Of a stretch of DNA of 64,000 nucleotides, positions 10,055 to 30,067 are shown piece after piece. Within the stretch, counting starts at the first letter, position 1. Each line of letters begins with the position of its first letter. Under the pieces are notes generated by a model that worked only from the letters and a program-made list of their open reading frames with translations, ran no database searches and had not been told where the DNA came from. The DNA is from Klebsiella pneumoniae (GTDB taxonomy: Bacteria; Desulfobacterota; Binatia; UBA12015). The DNA lies in contig CAMBZJ010000010.1 of assembly GCA_945872365.1 (NCBI GenBank), positions 55,354-119,353 on the forward strand, read 5' to 3'. A program made the translations under genes and the position numbers.

Positions 10055-10759
10055 ATGGCGAAGGCTAGCAAGAGGTACCGGGCTTCGGCCGCAAAGGTCG
10101 ACCCCGACAAGAAGTACGCGCTGGAAGAGGCGATGAAACTCGCGCTCGAGAGCGGGCCGGCCAAGTTCGACGAAACCGTCGAGTTGGCGGTGCGCCTCGG
10201 CGTCGACCCGCGCCAAGCCGACCAGAACGTCCGCGGCACCTGCCAACTGCCCCACGGGACCGGCAGGACGGTTCGGGTTCTCGTCTTCGCGAAAGGCGAG
10301 AAGCTGCGCGAGGCGGAGGAGGCGGGGGCCGACTTCGCAGGTGGCGACGACCTCGCGGCCAAGATCACCTCGGAGAACTGGCTCGACTTCGACAAGGCGA
10401 TCGCGACCCCCGACATGATGGGTGTCGTAGGCAAACTCGGCAAGGTGCTCGGTCCGCGCGGCCTCATGCCCAATCCCAAGGTGGGCACGGTGACCATGGA
10501 TGTCGCCAAGGCCGTGCGTGAACTGAAGGCCGGCAAGGTCGAGTACCGCGTCGAGAAGGCGGGCATCGTCCATGTGCCGATCGGCAAGCGCTCCTTCGGT
10601 ACCGAGAAACTCCTCGAGAATGCGACTACCGTCCTCGACAGCCTGCTCCGCGCGAAGCCCGCTTCGGCGAAAGGCAATTATTTCCGCTCCATCGCCGTTA
10701 CCACGACGATGGGTGCGGGCGTGAAGATCGATCCGCTCACCACCCGCGCAGCGGCCTGA
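10055..10759 (+). CDS. rplA: 50S ribosomal protein L1
   Basis: 234 residues, the usual length. It contains the two-domain L1 signatures: [19 protein letters not shown] near the N terminus, [22 protein letters not shown] in the middle, and [14 protein letters not shown] near the end. L1 forms the mobile stalk that guides deacylated tRNA out of the E site and often represses its own operon. AGGAAACCAAC precedes the ATG. rplJ follows after 30 bases, which is very short for an L10-controlled leader. Confidence 0.98.
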   Translation: MAKASKRYRASAAKVDPDKKYALEEAMKLALESGPAKFDETVELAVRLGVDPRQADQNVRGTCQLPHGTGRTVRVLVFAKGEKLREAEEAGADFAGGDDLAAKITSENWLDFDKAIATPDMMGVVGKLGKVLGPRGLMPNPKVGTVTMDVAKAVRELKAGKVEYRVEKAGIVHVPIGKRSFGTEKLLENATTVLDSLLRAKPASAKGNYFRSIAVTTTMGAGVKIDPLTTRAAA

Positions 10760-10789
10760 GCGGGCTGAAGAAACCCAGGAGTCCGAACC

Positions 10790-11320
10790 TTGAAAGTCCA
10801 GGACAAGGAACAGATCGTCGCCGACCTTCGCGAGAAGCTCGGGCGCGCCTCGGTGGCGGTGCTCGCGGTCCCGCGCGGCTTGACGGTGGCGCAGGTGACG
10901 GCGTTGCGCCGTAAGATGCGCGACATCTCCGGCGAGTACAAGATCGCGAAGAACACGCTCGCGATCCGCGCCGTCGAGGACACGGACTTCGGGTCGCTGA
11001 AGGACCTGCTCGAAGGCCCGACCGCGCTCGTGTTCGGCTACGGCGATCCGTTCTCCGTCATCAAGGAGATGGTCACCTATTCCGGCGACAACGCGCAAAA
11101 GCTCGAGATCAAGGCGGCGGTCCTCGACGGCCAAGTCTATGGGCCCGCCCAGGTGGGCGAGATCGCCAAGCTAGGCAACCGCGATATGCTGCGGGCCCAG
11201 TTGCTCGGCGTCCTTCAGGCGCCTGCTTCGCAGCTGGTGCGCCTGCTCAACGAGCCCGGGGCCTCCTTCGCGCGAGTGCTTGCGGCCCGGGGAACCTCGG
11301 GCGCGCCAGCGGACGCCTGA
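10790..11320 (+). CDS. rplJ: 50S ribosomal protein L10
   Basis: 176 residues, full length. The N-terminal rRNA-binding half starts LKVQDKEQIVADL and includes YKIAKNTLAIRA. The C-terminal helix (LLGVLQAPASQLVRLLNEPGASFARVLAAR) docks the L7/L12 dimers. The start is TTG at 10790, with AGGAG some 10 bases upstream, so initiation may be weak or regulated. It lies between rplA and rplL. Confidence 0.97.
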   Translation: MKVQDKEQIVADLREKLGRASVAVLAVPRGLTVAQVTALRRKMRDISGEYKIAKNTLAIRAVEDTDFGSLKDLLEGPTALVFGYGDPFSVIKEMVTYSGDNAQKLEIKAAVLDGQVYGPAQVGEIAKLGNRDMLRAQLLGVLQAPASQLVRLLNEPGASFARVLAARGTSGAPADA

Positions 11321-11364
11321 GGGAAGGTCCGAAGAATACCACCAGGAAACGAACCATCGACGTT

Positions 11365-11386
11365 CGCGATCGAGCGGACGATCGCG
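11365..11386 (+). promoter_or_regulatory. Strong hairpin just upstream of the rplL ribosome-binding site
   Basis: CGCGATCG (11365-11372), loop AGCGGA, then CGATCGCG (11379-11386) form a perfect 8-base stem with a 6-base loop. The Shine-Dalgarno GAGGAG begins four bases later. It lies in the 80-base gap between rplJ and rplL, where extra translation of rplL is required to make several L12 per ribosome. A processing or stabilising role is inferred. Confidence 0.5.
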
Positions 11387-11400
11387 TTTGAGGAGACATT

Positions 11401-11793
11401 ATGGCGATCACGGCAGAGAAGATGAATGAACTGGTCGACGCCCTCTCGGGACTCACGATTCTCGAGGTTTCGCAGTTGGTGAAGACGCTCGAGGAGAAGT
11501 GGGGCGTTTCGGCTGCGGCTCCGGTCGCGGTCGCGGCGGCCGGTGGCGGACCGGCGGCGGGCGCTGCGCCGGCCGCGGAGAAGGACGAGTTCACCGTCGT
11601 TCTCAAGGGCTCTGGCGACAAGAAGATCCAGGTGATCAAGGTCGTCCGCGAGATCACCGGACTCGGCCTGAAGGAAGCAAAGGACCTGGTCGACGGCGCG
11701 CCCAAGCCGGTCAAGGAGGGCGTCTCGAAGGCCGAGGCCGAGGAAATGAAGAAGAAGATCGAGGAGGCCGGCGGCTCTGTCGACCTGGCGTAG
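11401..11793 (+). CDS. rplL: 50S ribosomal protein L7/L12
   Basis: 130 residues, typical. The N-terminal dimerisation domain ([21 protein letters not shown]) is followed by an Ala/Gly-rich hinge around residues 40-60. The C-terminal factor-binding domain has [20 protein letters not shown] and [16 protein letters not shown]. It recruits EF-Tu, EF-G and other GTPases. Ribosomes carry four or six copies, so rplL is normally made in excess over rplJ. A strong GAGGAG precedes the ATG, with a hairpin just before it. A terminator-like hairpin follows before rpoB. Confidence 0.98.
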   Translation: MAITAEKMNELVDALSGLTILEVSQLVKTLEEKWGVSAAAPVAVAAAGGGPAAGAAPAAEKDEFTVVLKGSGDKKIQVIKVVREITGLGLKEAKDLVDGAPKPVKEGVSKAEAEEMKKKIEEAGGSVDLA

Positions 11794-11838
11794 GCCGCAC
11801 GCGGTCTTGTCCGCGTCCCGACTTCCGATCAAATTTGC

Positions 11839-11881
11839 GACGGACGGTGTACCGTACGGTACCCGTCCGTCCTTCCCTTTT
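11839..11881 (+). terminator. Terminator-like hairpin (attenuator) between rplL and rpoB
   Basis: The left arm GACGGACGGTGTACC (11839-11853) and right arm GGTACCCGTCCGTC (11858-11871) pair over 14 bases with a single bulged T and a GTAC loop. A pyrimidine run, CTTCCCTTTT (11872-11881), follows. The location, 45 bases after the rplL stop and 115 before rpoB, matches the partial attenuator known in enteric bacteria that lowers rpoBC expression relative to ribosomal proteins. Confidence 0.7.
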
Positions 11882-11953
11882 CGCCGGCTCTTTCCGGCGT
11901 TCCCCGGTTCGAGCGCGGCCCCGTCCGCTGCCCCGACCGGGACAGGAGCATGA

Positions 11954-16108
<4,155 letters not shown>

Positions 16109-16193
16109 CGCATGAGCAACCCGAAGATGCGAGCGACGACTTCAACCCGACGCGGCTCCCGCCGGCTTCCCGGCGCGGGCTCGAGGTGACCTG

Positions 16194-20438
<4,245 letters not shown>

Positions 20439-20492
20439 CACCCGCGGCGCCATCCCCTAATCCTTGGGGGTTAAGCGAAGTTCCCGGGCAAA

Positions 20493-20509
20493 CTAACGCG
20501 AGGCGTTAG
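20493..20509 (+). promoter_or_regulatory. Small perfect hairpin in the rpoC-rpsL gap
   Basis: CTAACGC-GAG-GCGTTAG forms a 7-base stem with a 3-base loop, 55 bases after the rpoC stop. A weaker CCCC/GGGG pairing lies at 20454-20470, and another palindrome, GGCTCGCGCGAGCC, lies close to the rpsL start. No T tract follows any of them, so intrinsic termination is not supported. The 222-base gap probably holds the promoter or leader of the str operon. Confidence 0.35.
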
Positions 20510-20660
20510 GATCTGGAGCTAGATGAGCGAACCGGTATCCGGACCGGATCGCATAGGCGAGAGTCCCTCGACGGGCTCGCGACGAGGACGGTAAGACCCC
20601 GTGGGTGCGGCGGGCTCGCGCGAGCCGACCCGATGGGGAAAGCGCGCGAAAGGCGATGAG

Positions 20661-21032
20661 ATGCCGACGATCAACCAGTTGGTGAAGCAAGGCCGGGAGA
20701 AGGTCCGGGGCAAGATGGCCACGCCCGCCCTGCAGAAGTCGCCTCAAAAGCGGGGTGTGTGCACCAGAGTTTATACCTCGACTCCCAAGAAGCCGAACTC
20801 GGCGCTCCGCAAGGTTGCACGCGTCCGGCTGACCAATGGCCTCGAGGTCACCTCCTACATCCCGGGGGTCGGCCACAACCTCCAGGAACACTCCGTGGTC
20901 CTGATTCGCGGCGGCCGAGTGAAGGACCTCCCCGGCGTGCGCTATCACATCATCCGCGGAACCCTAGACGCCGTCGGCGTTCAAGACCGCAAGCAGGGGC
21001 GCTCGAAGTACGGGGCGAAGCGGCCCAAGTAA
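20661..21032 (+). CDS. rpsL: 30S ribosomal protein S12
   Basis: 123 residues from the ATG at 20661 ([12 protein letters not shown]); longer in-frame starts lack family support. The decoding-site loop [11 protein letters not shown] keeps the Lys that, when changed, gives streptomycin resistance, and the second loop [13 protein letters not shown] keeps its Lys and the Asp that is often methylthiolated. So the wild-type, drug-sensitive form is predicted. S12 monitors codon-anticodon pairing. It is the first gene of the str operon (rpsL-rpsG-fusA-tuf). Confidence 0.98.
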   Translation: MPTINQLVKQGREKVRGKMATPALQKSPQKRGVCTRVYTSTPKKPNSALRKVARVRLTNGLEVTSYIPGVGHNLQEHSVVLIRGGRVKDLPGVRYHIIRGTLDAVGVQDRKQGRSKYGAKRPK

Positions 21033-21692
<660 letters not shown>

Positions 21693-21709
21693 TCGGAAGG
21701 TCCTGACCC

Positions 21710-23788
21710 ATGCCACGCTCCCACCCGCTCGAGCGGACACGCAACATCGGCATCATGGCCCATATTGATGCCGGCAAGACCACCACGACCGAGCGCATCC
21801 TGTTCTATACCGGCATCAACTACAAGATCGGTGAGGTGCACGAAGGTACGGCGACGATGGACTGGATGGTTCAGGAGCAGGAGCGTGGCATCACGATCAC
21901 CTCCGCCGCAACCACCTGCACCTGGGGCGACCACCGCATCAACATCATCGACACGCCGGGCCACGTTGACTTCACGATGGAGGTGGAGCGATCGCTTCGG
22001 GTGCTGGACGGCGCGGTGGCGCTCTTCGACTCGGTCGCGGGCGTGGAGCCGCAGTCTGAGACGGTGTGGCGTCAGGCCGACAAGTACGGCGTCCCCCGCA
22101 TCGCCTTCGTGAACAAGATGGACCGTATCGGCGCGAACTTTGATCGCAGCATCGAGATGATGCGCGATCGCCTGCGCGCGAACGCGGTCCCGATCCACAT
22201 TCCGATCGGCGCCGAGGACACCTTCATCGGACTCGTGGACCTCGTCCGGATGCAAGCCCTCGAGTGGGACGACGACTCGCTCGGCGCGAAGTTCAACGTG
22301 AAGCCGATCCCGGCTGAACTCCAGGACGCCGCCAAGGCGGGGCGCGAAGCCCTCATCGAGGCGGTCGCTGACACCGACGAGTCGGTCATGGAGAAGTATC
22401 TCGAGGGCAAGGAGATCACGCCCGACGAACTGCGCGCGGCGATCCGCGTGGCAACCCTGCAGAGCAAGGTCGTCCCGGTCCTCTGTGGCACCGCGTTTAA
22501 GAACAAGGGCGTCCAGACCCTGCTCGACGCGGTGGTCGACTTCCTCCCCTCGCCACTCGACAAGCCCCCGGTCGAGGGCGTCGACCCGGACGGCAAAGTA
22601 GAGATCCGCAAGGCCGCCGACGACGCGCCCTTCAGCGCGCTCGCCTTCAAGATCATGAGCGACCCCTTCGTGGGCGCGCTGACCTTCTTCCGCGTGTATT
22701 CGGGCAAGATGGAGTCCGGATCCTACGTCCTGAACTCGTCGCGTGGTCGCAGGGAGCGCATCGGGCGCCTCCTCAAGATGCACGCCAACAAGCGCGAGGA
22801 GATCAAGGAGGTCTACGCCGGCGACATCGCGGCCGCCGTGGGACTTCGTGATACCCGCACCGGCGACACGCTCTCGGACGACGCGAAGCCCGTGATCCTC
22901 GAATCCATCGAGTTCCCGGACCCGGTCATCGACATCGCGATCGAGCCCAAGACCAAGGCCGACCAGGAAAAGCTCGGAACCTCCCTCGCCAAGCTCGCCA
23001 CCGAGGACCCGTCCTTCCGTGTCCGTTCGGACAAGGAGACGGGTCAGACGATCATCGCAGGCATGGGCGAGCTCCATCTCGAAATCATCGTCGATCGCCT
23101 GCTGCGCGAGTTCAAGGTCGATGCGAACGTCGGCAAGCCCCAGGTCGCGTACCGCGAGACGGTGCGCAAGACGGTAAACAACGAGCACAAGTTCGTCCGC
23201 CAGACGGGCGGTCGCGGCCAGTATGGCCACGTGCTGTTGCGCATCGAGCCGCGTGAGCCGGGCGCCGGCTTCGAGTTCAAGGACGAGGTGAAGGGCGGCA
23301 CGGTCCCGCGCGAGTACATTCCGGCCGTCGAGAAGGGCATTCGCGAGGCGCTCGATTCTGGCGTGCTCGCCGGCTACCCAGTGGTCGACATCGGAGTCGC
23401 CCTCTACGACGGCTCCTACCACGAAGTCGATTCTTCCGAGATGGCGTTCAAGATCGCCGCTTCGATCTGTTTCAAGGAGGCCTGCCAGAAGGCGTCGCCG
23501 GTCATCCTCGAGCCCATCATGGCGGTCGAGGTGGTCGTCGCCGAGGAGTTCATGGGCGACGTCATCGGCAACCTCAGCGGTCGACGCGGCAAGATTCAGG
23601 GCATGGAGCCGCGCGGCGGAGCCCAGGTGATCGCCTCCGAGGTGCCTCTCAAGGAGATGTTCGGGTATGCGACCGAACTGCGGTCGATGACCCAGGGCCG
23701 CGCGACCTACACGATGCAGTTCGCGCACTACGAGCCGGTGCCGGCGGCGATCGCCCAGGAGATCACTGCCAAGGCCGTCGGGGCCTGA
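21710..23788 (+). CDS. fusA: Elongation factor G
   Basis: 692 residues, full length. GTP-binding motifs: [15 protein letters not shown] (G1), [11 protein letters not shown] (G2), DTPGHVDF (G3), NKMDRIGA (G4). Domains II-V follow; domain IV begins near GRGQYGHV, and the C terminus has [24 protein letters not shown] drives tRNA-mRNA translocation and, with RRF, ribosome recycling. It lies 17 bases after rpsG in the str operon. This is the canonical form rather than an FusA2-type paralogue. Confidence 0.98.
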   Translation: MPRSHPLERTRNIGIMAHIDAGKTTTTERILFYTGINYKIGEVHEGTATMDWMVQEQERGITITSAATTCTWGDHRINIIDTPGHVDFTMEVERSLRVLDGAVALFDSVAGVEPQSETVWRQADKYGVPRIAFVNKMDRIGANFDRSIEMMRDRLRANAVPIHIPIGAEDTFIGLVDLVRMQALEWDDDSLGAKFNVKPIPAELQDAAKAGREALIEAVADTDESVMEKYLEGKEITPDELRAAIRVATLQSKVVPVLCGTAFKNKGVQTLLDAVVDFLPSPLDKPPVEGVDPDGKVEIRKAADDAPFSALAFKIMSDPFVGALTFFRVYSGKMESGSYVLNSSRGRRERIGRLLKMHANKREEIKEVYAGDIAAAVGLRDTRTGDTLSDDAKPVILESIEFPDPVIDIAIEPKTKADQEKLGTSLAKLATEDPSFRVRSDKETGQTIIAGMGELHLEIIVDRLLREFKVDANVGKPQVAYRETVRKTVNNEHKFVRQTGGRGQYGHVLLRIEPREPGAGFEFKDEVKGGTVPREYIPAVEKGIREALDSGVLAGYPVVDIGVALYDGSYHEVDSSEMAFKIAASICFKEACQKASPVILEPIMAVEVVVAEEFMGDVIGNLSGRRGKIQGMEPRGGAQVIASEVPLKEMFGYATELRSMTQGRATYTMQFAHYEPVPAAIAQEITAKAVGA

Positions 23789-23864
23789 CCGGTCCGATCG
23801 GTCGAACCCAAGGATAGAAGAAAGGAAGGCCGGGCGAGCATCCGGCGGACGGGGAGAGATTCCA

Positions 23865-25055
<1,191 letters not shown>

Positions 25056-25063
25056 GAGCCTCC

Positions 25064-25372
25064 ATGAATGACAAAATCCGCATCCGCCTGAAGGCGTACG
25101 ACGCCCGACTGCTCGACCAGTCGGTGCGCGAACTCGTCGATACCGTGCGCCGGACCGGCGGGCGGCTCGCCGGGCCCATTCCCCTGCCGACGCGCATCGA
25201 GCGATTCACAGTGAACCGTTCGCCACACGTCGACAAGAAGTCCCGGGAGCATTTCGAGATCCGGACCCACAAGCGGCTTCTCGACATCCTCGACCCCACC
25301 CAGCAGACGATCGACGCGCTCGGCAAACTCGATCTCGCGGCCGGTGTGGACGTCGAGATCAAATTGCAGTGA
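25064..25372 (+). CDS. rpsJ: 30S ribosomal protein S10
   Basis: 102 residues, full length. [17 protein letters not shown] is at the start, and the loop with [32 protein letters not shown] is characteristic. S10 sits in the 30S head and also binds NusB and NusG in antitermination complexes. It is the first gene of the S10 operon, 8 bases after tuf, so no separate leader of the E. coli L4-controlled type is present. Confidence 0.98.
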   Translation: MNDKIRIRLKAYDARLLDQSVRELVDTVRRTGGRLAGPIPLPTRIERFTVNRSPHVDKKSREHFEIRTHKRLLDILDPTQQTIDALGKLDLAAGVDVEIKLQ

Positions 25373-25404
25373 CCCGGTCGAATTCGATCTGAGGAATCAT
25401 TCCA

Positions 25405-26073
25405 ATGGCTAGCGAAACCGCCACGGCGACGGACATCCGCGCTGCCAAGAGGCTAGGGCTTCTCGGCAAGAAGATCGGGATGACCCAGTTGCTGCTCGCC
25501 GACGGCCGCTCGGTACCGGTCACGGTGATCCAGGCCGGCCCCTGTACCGTCCTGCAGCGCAAGACCGCTGAGAAGGACGGCTACACAGCCGTCCAAGTCG
25601 GCTACGACCCGAGCAAGCCCAGTCGCGAGACCAAGGCCGCGGTGGGCCATGCGGCACGGGCCGGCAAGGGTACCTTCAACGCGATCATGGAGTTTCACGG
25701 GGGCGCCGAGCTCGAAGTCGGTTCAGCGATCGCGGTGGGGGACATCTTCCACGACGGCGACCGGGTCAACGTGACCGGCACGACGAAGGGTCGCGGGTAT
25801 TCCGGCGTCATCAAGCGCCACAAGTTCAGCGGGTTTCCCGGATCGCACGGTACCCACGAATACTTCCGGCACGGCGGTTCGATCGGCAACCGGTCGTACC
25901 CGGGCCGCGTCTTCAAGGGCAAGCGCATGGCCGGCCGCTACGGGGCGGATCGCGTCACTACGCGCAATCTCGTCGTGATCCAGGTGCGAGGCGAGCAGAA
26001 CCTGTTGCTCGTCCGCGGAGCGGTGGCCGGCCCCCGCGGCGGTTACGTCGTCGTGCGGCCGGCGGTCGGGTGA
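25405..26073 (+). CDS. rplC: 50S ribosomal protein L3
   Basis: 222 residues. After an N-terminal extension of about 15 residues it reads [29 protein letters not shown], the L3 start. The long loop [38 protein letters not shown] reaches the peptidyl transferase centre and carries the Gln/Arg-rich conserved patch. L3 is an early 50S assembly protein. GAGGAATCATTCC precedes the ATG. Its stop overlaps the GTG start of rplD. Confidence 0.98.
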   Translation: MASETATATDIRAAKRLGLLGKKIGMTQLLLADGRSVPVTVIQAGPCTVLQRKTAEKDGYTAVQVGYDPSKPSRETKAAVGHAARAGKGTFNAIMEFHGGAELEVGSAIAVGDIFHDGDRVNVTGTTKGRGYSGVIKRHKFSGFPGSHGTHEYFRHGGSIGNRSYPGRVFKGKRMAGRYGADRVTTRNLVVIQVRGEQNLLLVRGAVAGPRGGYVVVRPAVG

Positions 26074-26741
26074 GCGTCATGAGTGAGAAGCGCAAAAAGA
26101 CGACGGAGGCCGCAGCGCCGATCCGCACCACGATGCGCTCGATGAGCGGATCGCAGGTGGGCGAGATCGATCTGCCGGGCTCCTTCGGCGAGAGAAGGCG
26201 CAACCACCTCATATACGAAGTGGTTCAGAGCCAGCTCGCGAGCCGGCGTGCCGGTACCCACGCGACCAAGACCCGCGCGATGGTCTCCGGTGGAGGCAAG
26301 AAGCCTTGGAAGCAAAAGGGCACCGGTCGAGCCCGCGCGGGCAGCAGCCGTTCGCCGCTTTGGGCGGGCGGAGCGACGGTGTTCGGGCCGCAGCCCCGTG
26401 ACTACTCGTACCGTCTCCCGGCCCAGGCCCGGCGCACGGCGCTGCGGTCGGCGATCGCCGATCGCCAACGGGAGGGGGCACTTCAGGTTCTCGACCGCAT
26501 CGCACTTCCCGAGGCGAAGACCAAGCGACTCGTGGAGATGCTCGGCGCGCTAGGCCTCGAGAAGAGCGTCCTCATCGTCATCGCGGGACGCGACGACTCG
26601 CTCGAGCGAGCCGCCCGCAACCTCCCCGGGGTGAAGGTGCTGCGTAGCGAGGGCCTCAACGTCGCCGACGTGTTGCGGCACAAGACTCTCGTCCTCACCC
26701 AGGACGCCGTCGCGGCCCTGGCGGAGCGGGTTGCGTCATGA
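26070..26741 (+). CDS. rplD: 50S ribosomal protein L4
   Basis: 223 residues if read from the GTG overlapping the rplC stop, or 220 from the ATG at 26079. The central loop region is clear: HATKTRAMVSGGGKKPWKQKGTGRARAGSSRSPLW, which lines the exit tunnel near the macrolide site. The first ~20 residues are a basic lineage-specific extension. In E. coli L4 also represses the S10 operon, but the leader it needs is not evident here. Its stop overlaps the rplW ATG. Confidence 0.97.
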   Translation: MSVMSEKRKKTTEAAAPIRTTMRSMSGSQVGEIDLPGSFGERRRNHLIYEVVQSQLASRRAGTHATKTRAMVSGGGKKPWKQKGTGRARAGSSRSPLWAGGATVFGPQPRDYSYRLPAQARRTALRSAIADRQREGALQVLDRIALPEAKTKRLVEMLGALGLEKSVLIVIAGRDDSLERAARNLPGVKVLRSEGLNVADVLRHKTLVLTQDAVAALAERVAS

Positions 26742-27028
26742 GGCACTACTCCGAGATCATCGATTCGCCGCTCATCACTGAGAAGGGCACCCTCGTCAAC
26801 GAACTCGGCAACCAGGTGCTCTTCCGCGTGCGCCCGGATGCGAACAAGGTCGAGATTGCCGCGGCGGTCGAGGCCTTCTTCAAGGTGAAGGTCGAGAAGG
26901 TCCGCACCGTCCGCCTGATGGGCAAGAAGCGTCGCGTCGGCCGCAAGATCGGCCAGCGGGCGACTTGGAAGAAGGCCTACGTCACGCTCGCCGAAGGCCA
27001 GCGGATCGACTTCTTCGAGGGGGCGTGA
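26738..27028 (+). CDS. rplW: 50S ribosomal protein L23
   Basis: 96 residues. It begins with [12 protein letters not shown] and contains [28 protein letters not shown] and the basic [24 protein letters not shown]23 sits at the tunnel exit and is the docking site for trigger factor and SRP. The ATG overlaps the rplD stop (ATGA), and its own stop overlaps the rplB start, so L4-L23-L2 translation is probably coupled. Confidence 0.97.
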   Translation: MRHYSEIIDSPLITEKGTLVNELGNQVLFRVRPDANKVEIAAAVEAFFKVKVEKVRTVRLMGKKRRVGRKIGQRATWKKAYVTLAEGQRIDFFEGA

Positions 27029-27861
27029 TGCGTAAGGCGGCGAACAGTTACAAGCCCACTTCCCCCGGGCGCCGTTGGGCGACGGCTTTCGACACGTCGA
27101 CCCTCACGCCGGGGGCGAAGCCGCCGCGCACGCTGATGGGCCCGCTCTCCAAGAGCGGCGGTCGCAACAACAACGGCCGCATCACGCTGCGCTACCGTGG
27201 CGGCGGTCACAAGCGCCGGTTCCGCGTGATCGATTTCCGCAGGGACAAAGTACTGGTGCCTGCGAGCGTCGCGACCATCGAGTACGATCCGAACCGCTCG
27301 TCACGAATCGCGCTGCTCAATTACGCCGACGGCGAGAAACGCTACATCATTGCGCCGGTGGGCTTGAAGGTGGGCGACACCGTCGTGGCCGGCGAGGGTG
27401 CGGACATCAAGCCGGGCAACTCGCTCGCGCTGCGCGACATTCCTCTCGGCACGGTGATCCACAATATCGAGTTGAAGCAGGGCAAGGGCGGCCAACTCGT
27501 CCGAAGCGCCGGTGGATCCGCCCAGCTGATGGCGAAGGAAGGCAATTATGCCCTGGTCAAGCTGCCTTCCGGCGAGCAGCGCCAGGTCCAGCTCGCCTGC
27601 CGCGCCTCCATTGGTCAGGTCGGCAACGTCGAGCATGAGAATGTCTCGATCGGCAAGGCCGGTCGCAATCGCTGGCTCGGCTTCCGGCCGCACGTCCGCG
27701 GCACGGCGATGAATCCGGTCGACCACCCGCACGGCGGTGGCGAGGGCCGTTCCAAGGGCAACCATCCGACCTCGCCGTGGGGTCAGCCGACCAAGGGCTA
27801 CAAGACCCGGCGCAACAAGCGCACGACGCAGTTCATCGTGCAGCGCCGGAAGCGGAAGTAG
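27028..27861 (+). CDS. rplB: 50S ribosomal protein L2
   Basis: 277 residues, full length, from the ATG overlapping the rplW stop. It has [26 protein letters not shown] near the N terminus and the functionally key [26 protein letters not shown] near the C terminus; the conserved His here is essential for subunit joining and peptidyl transfer. It ends in a basic [18 protein letters not shown] tail. It is among the most conserved ribosomal proteins, and nothing odd is seen. Confidence 0.99.
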   Translation: MRKAANSYKPTSPGRRWATAFDTSTLTPGAKPPRTLMGPLSKSGGRNNNGRITLRYRGGGHKRRFRVIDFRRDKVLVPASVATIEYDPNRSSRIALLNYADGEKRYIIAPVGLKVGDTVVAGEGADIKPGNSLALRDIPLGTVIHNIELKQGKGGQLVRSAGGSAQLMAKEGNYALVKLPSGEQRQVQLACRASIGQVGNVEHENVSIGKAGRNRWLGFRPHVRGTAMNPVDHPHGGGEGRSKGNHPTSPWGQPTKGYKTRRNKRTTQFIVQRRKRK

Positions 27862-27869
27862 GGGAAGCG

Positions 27870-28166
27870 ATGCCGCGCTCGGTCAAGAAGGGTCCCTTCA
27901 TCGACCACCACCTGACATCGAAGGTGGAGGGTATGAATGCAAGTGGCGAGAAGCGGGTGATCCGCACCTGGTCGCGTCGTTCCACGATCGTCCCGGAGAT
28001 GATCGGGCACACGATTGCGGTCCACAACGGCCGGAAGTTCATCCCGACGTACATCACCGAGAATATGGTGGGTCACAAGCTGGGCGAGTTCGCCCCCACG
28101 CGGACCTTTCACGGCCATTCCGGCGACCGGAAGACCGACACCAAGGGCGCGCAGGTCTCGAGGTGA
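27870..28166 (+). CDS. rpsS: 30S ribosomal protein S19
   Basis: 98 residues from the ATG at 27870 ([12 protein letters not shown]), preceded by GGGGAAGCG. It contains [27 protein letters not shown] and ends [21 protein letters not shown]19 works with S13 in the 30S head near the A-site tRNA and the B1a bridge. It starts 8 bases after rplB, and its stop overlaps the rplV ATG. Confidence 0.98.
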   Translation: MPRSVKKGPFIDHHLTSKVEGMNASGEKRVIRTWSRRSTIVPEMIGHTIAVHNGRKFIPTYITENMVGHKLGEFAPTRTFHGHSGDRKTDTKGAQVSR

Positions 28167-28507
28167 TGACGATGGAAGCGAGTGCAAAAACCCGTTACGT
28201 CCGCATCGCCCCGCGCAAGGCGCGGCTAGTCGCGGATCTCATCCGCGGCCGGGCCGTCGGCGATGCCCTCAACATGCTCGATTTCACGCCCAAGAAGGCG
28301 GCCAAGATCCTCGCCAAGACCCTTCGTTCGGCGGTCGCGAACGCAGAGAACACGGGCAACGTCGACGTCGACGAGTTGTTCGTCCGAGGCGCATGGGTGG
28401 ACGAGGGGCCGACGCAGAAGCGCAGCCTCCCCCGCGCCCAGGGGCGCGCGACCCGAATCCTCAAGCGCTCGAGCCACCTCACCGTGGTCGTGGGCGAGAA
28501 AAAATAG
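28166..28507 (+). CDS. rplV: 50S ribosomal protein L22
   Basis: 113 residues from the ATG overlapping the rpsS stop; a second ATG two codons later is possible. It contains [18 protein letters not shown] and the hairpin [38 protein letters not shown], whose tip lines the nascent-peptide tunnel and is a macrolide-resistance site. Length and motifs are normal. Confidence 0.97.
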   Translation: MTMEASAKTRYVRIAPRKARLVADLIRGRAVGDALNMLDFTPKKAAKILAKTLRSAVANAENTGNVDVDELFVRGAWVDEGPTQKRSLPRAQGRATRILKRSSHLTVVVGEKK

Positions 28508-28523
28508 GACCGCAGGCGAGCGC

Positions 28524-29183
28524 ATGGGACAGAAAACACATCCGAAGGGCTTCCGGCTCGGGGTCATCGAGGGCTGGGACTCTCGCTGGGTCGCCGGCAA
28601 GGACTACGCGAACCAACTCCATGAGGACCTCCGCGCGCGTCGCTTCCTGAAGAAGCGGCTCTATCACGCGGGCATCTCGAAGATCGAGATCGAGCGCGCC
28701 GCAGCCAAGGCGAAGGTGAATATTCACACCGCGCGCCCCGGGATCGTCATCGGCAAGAAGGGCGCCGAGATCGAGAAGCTCAAGGCCGAACTCGGCAAGC
28801 TCATGGGCCGTGAGACCTACATCAACATCATCGAGGTGCGCCGCCCAGACATCGACGCGCAGCTCGTCGCGGAGAGCGTCGGACTGCAGCTCGAGCGTCG
28901 CGTCGCCTTCCGCCGCGCGATGAAGGAGGCGGTGGCCCGGGCGATGCGGATGGGCGCCCAGGGGGTGCGCATCCAGGCTTCGGGCCGCCTCGGCGGTGCG
29001 GAAATCGCGCGCCGCGAGTGGTACCGAGAGGGCCGGGTTCCCCTGCACACCCTCCGTGCGAACATCGGCTACGGCTTCGCCGAGGCCAAGACCACCTACG
29101 GAATCATCGGCATCAAGGCGTGGGTCATGCACGGCGACGTCCTGTCGCGTGCCGAGGAAGCGCGCCAGGCGGCCGGCGCCTGA
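28524..29183 (+). CDS. rpsC: 30S ribosomal protein S3
   Basis: 219 residues from the ATG at 28524 ([15 protein letters not shown]). It contains a KH type-2 domain with [17 protein letters not shown], then the C-terminal domain with [42 protein letters not shown]3 forms the mRNA entry channel with S4 and S5 and has helicase function. It starts 16 bases after rplV. Normal length. Confidence 0.98.
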   Translation: MGQKTHPKGFRLGVIEGWDSRWVAGKDYANQLHEDLRARRFLKKRLYHAGISKIEIERAAAKAKVNIHTARPGIVIGKKGAEIEKLKAELGKLMGRETYINIIEVRRPDIDAQLVAESVGLQLERRVAFRRAMKEAVARAMRMGAQGVRIQASGRLGGAEIARREWYREGRVPLHTLRANIGYGFAEAKTTYGIIGIKAWVMHGDVLSRAEEARQAAGA

Positions 29184-29198
29184 GGCGAGGAAGACCAG

Positions 29199-29618
29199 AT
29201 GCTCTCCCCGAAACGCGTTAAGTTCCGCAAGGTCCAGAAGGGCCGCAACCCGGGCACCGCCTATCGCGGCTCTTCGCTCGCGTTCGGCGACTTCGGGCTC
29301 AAGTCGATGCAGCGCGGCTGGATCACGGCCCGCCAGCTCGAGGCCGCCCGAATCGCGCTCACGCGCCACATCAAGCGTGGTGGACGGGTCTGGATCCGCG
29401 TGTTCCCGGACAAGCCCGTCACCAAGAAGCCGGCCGAGACCCGCATGGGCAAGGGCAAGGGCAACCCGGAACTCTGGGTCGTGGTGATCAAGCCCGGGCG
29501 CATGATCTTCGAGATGGAGGGCGTCGATCGCGCCGTCGCGAAGGAGGCGTTCCGTCTCGCGGCGCACAAGCTCCCGCTCCCCACCGAGTTCTGCGAGCGA
29601 GGTCAGCATGCAGCCTAA
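29199..29618 (+). CDS. rplP: 50S ribosomal protein L16
   Basis: 139 residues. [16 protein letters not shown] opens the protein; the conserved [33 protein letters not shown] and [17 protein letters not shown] segments follow. L16 is a late-assembly protein near the A site and peptidyl transferase centre. It overlaps the start of rpmC by 11 bases, a strong sign of translational coupling. Confidence 0.98.
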   Translation: MLSPKRVKFRKVQKGRNPGTAYRGSSLAFGDFGLKSMQRGWITARQLEAARIALTRHIKRGGRVWIRVFPDKPVTKKPAETRMGKGKGNPELWVVVIKPGRMIFEMEGVDRAVAKEAFRLAAHKLPLPTEFCERGQHAA

Positions 29619-29799
29619 GGACATCCGGGACCTCAGACCCGAGGAACTTGCGACGAAGGAAGCGGAGGTCCGCGAGGAACTCTTCCGCCTCCGGGTGCGC
29701 GGTGCGACCGGTCAGGTCGACAACAAGATGAGGGCGCGACTGGTGCGCCGGGATCTGGCGCGGGTCCTCACGATTCGGCGCGAGAAGGCGGGGCTTTAA
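29608..29799 (+). CDS. rpmC: 50S ribosomal protein L29
   Basis: 63 residues forming the expected two-helix protein: [25 protein letters not shown], then [18 protein letters not shown]29 lies at the tunnel exit beside L23. The ATG lies 11 bases inside the end of rplP. rpsQ follows after 3 bases. Confidence 0.96.
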   Translation: MQPKDIRDLRPEELATKEAEVREELFRLRVRGATGQVDNKMRARLVRRDLARVLTIRREKAGL

Positions 29800-29802
29800 G
29801 AC

Positions 29803-30057
29803 ATGCTCGGACATCGCAAGGAGCGCACCGGCGTCGTCCTGTCCAACAAGATGGACAAGACCGTGGTCGTCGTCGTGGAGCGACTCGTCAAGCACCCGAA
29901 GTACAAGAAGTATCTGCGTGCCCGCAAGAAGTACAAGGCGCACGACGAGAAGAACGCCTGCGGGGTCGGCGACCAGGTCGAGATCATCGAGACTAGACCG
30001 GTCTCGAAGGAAAAGCGCTGGGCCGTGAAGTCGATTCTCAAGAAGTCCGCGGTCTGA
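29803..30057 (+). CDS. rpsQ: 30S ribosomal protein S17
   Basis: 84 residues: [34 protein letters not shown] is the S17 signature, followed by [24 protein letters not shown]. It is an OB-fold primary 16S-binding protein. It starts 3 bases after rpmC. rplN follows after 10 bases, the conventional boundary between the S10 and spc groups, with no terminator visible. Confidence 0.97.
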   Translation: MLGHRKERTGVVLSNKMDKTVVVVVERLVKHPKYKKYLRARKKYKAHDEKNACGVGDQVEIIETRPVSKEKRWAVKSILKKSAV

Positions 30058-30067
30058 GGAGGCAAAC

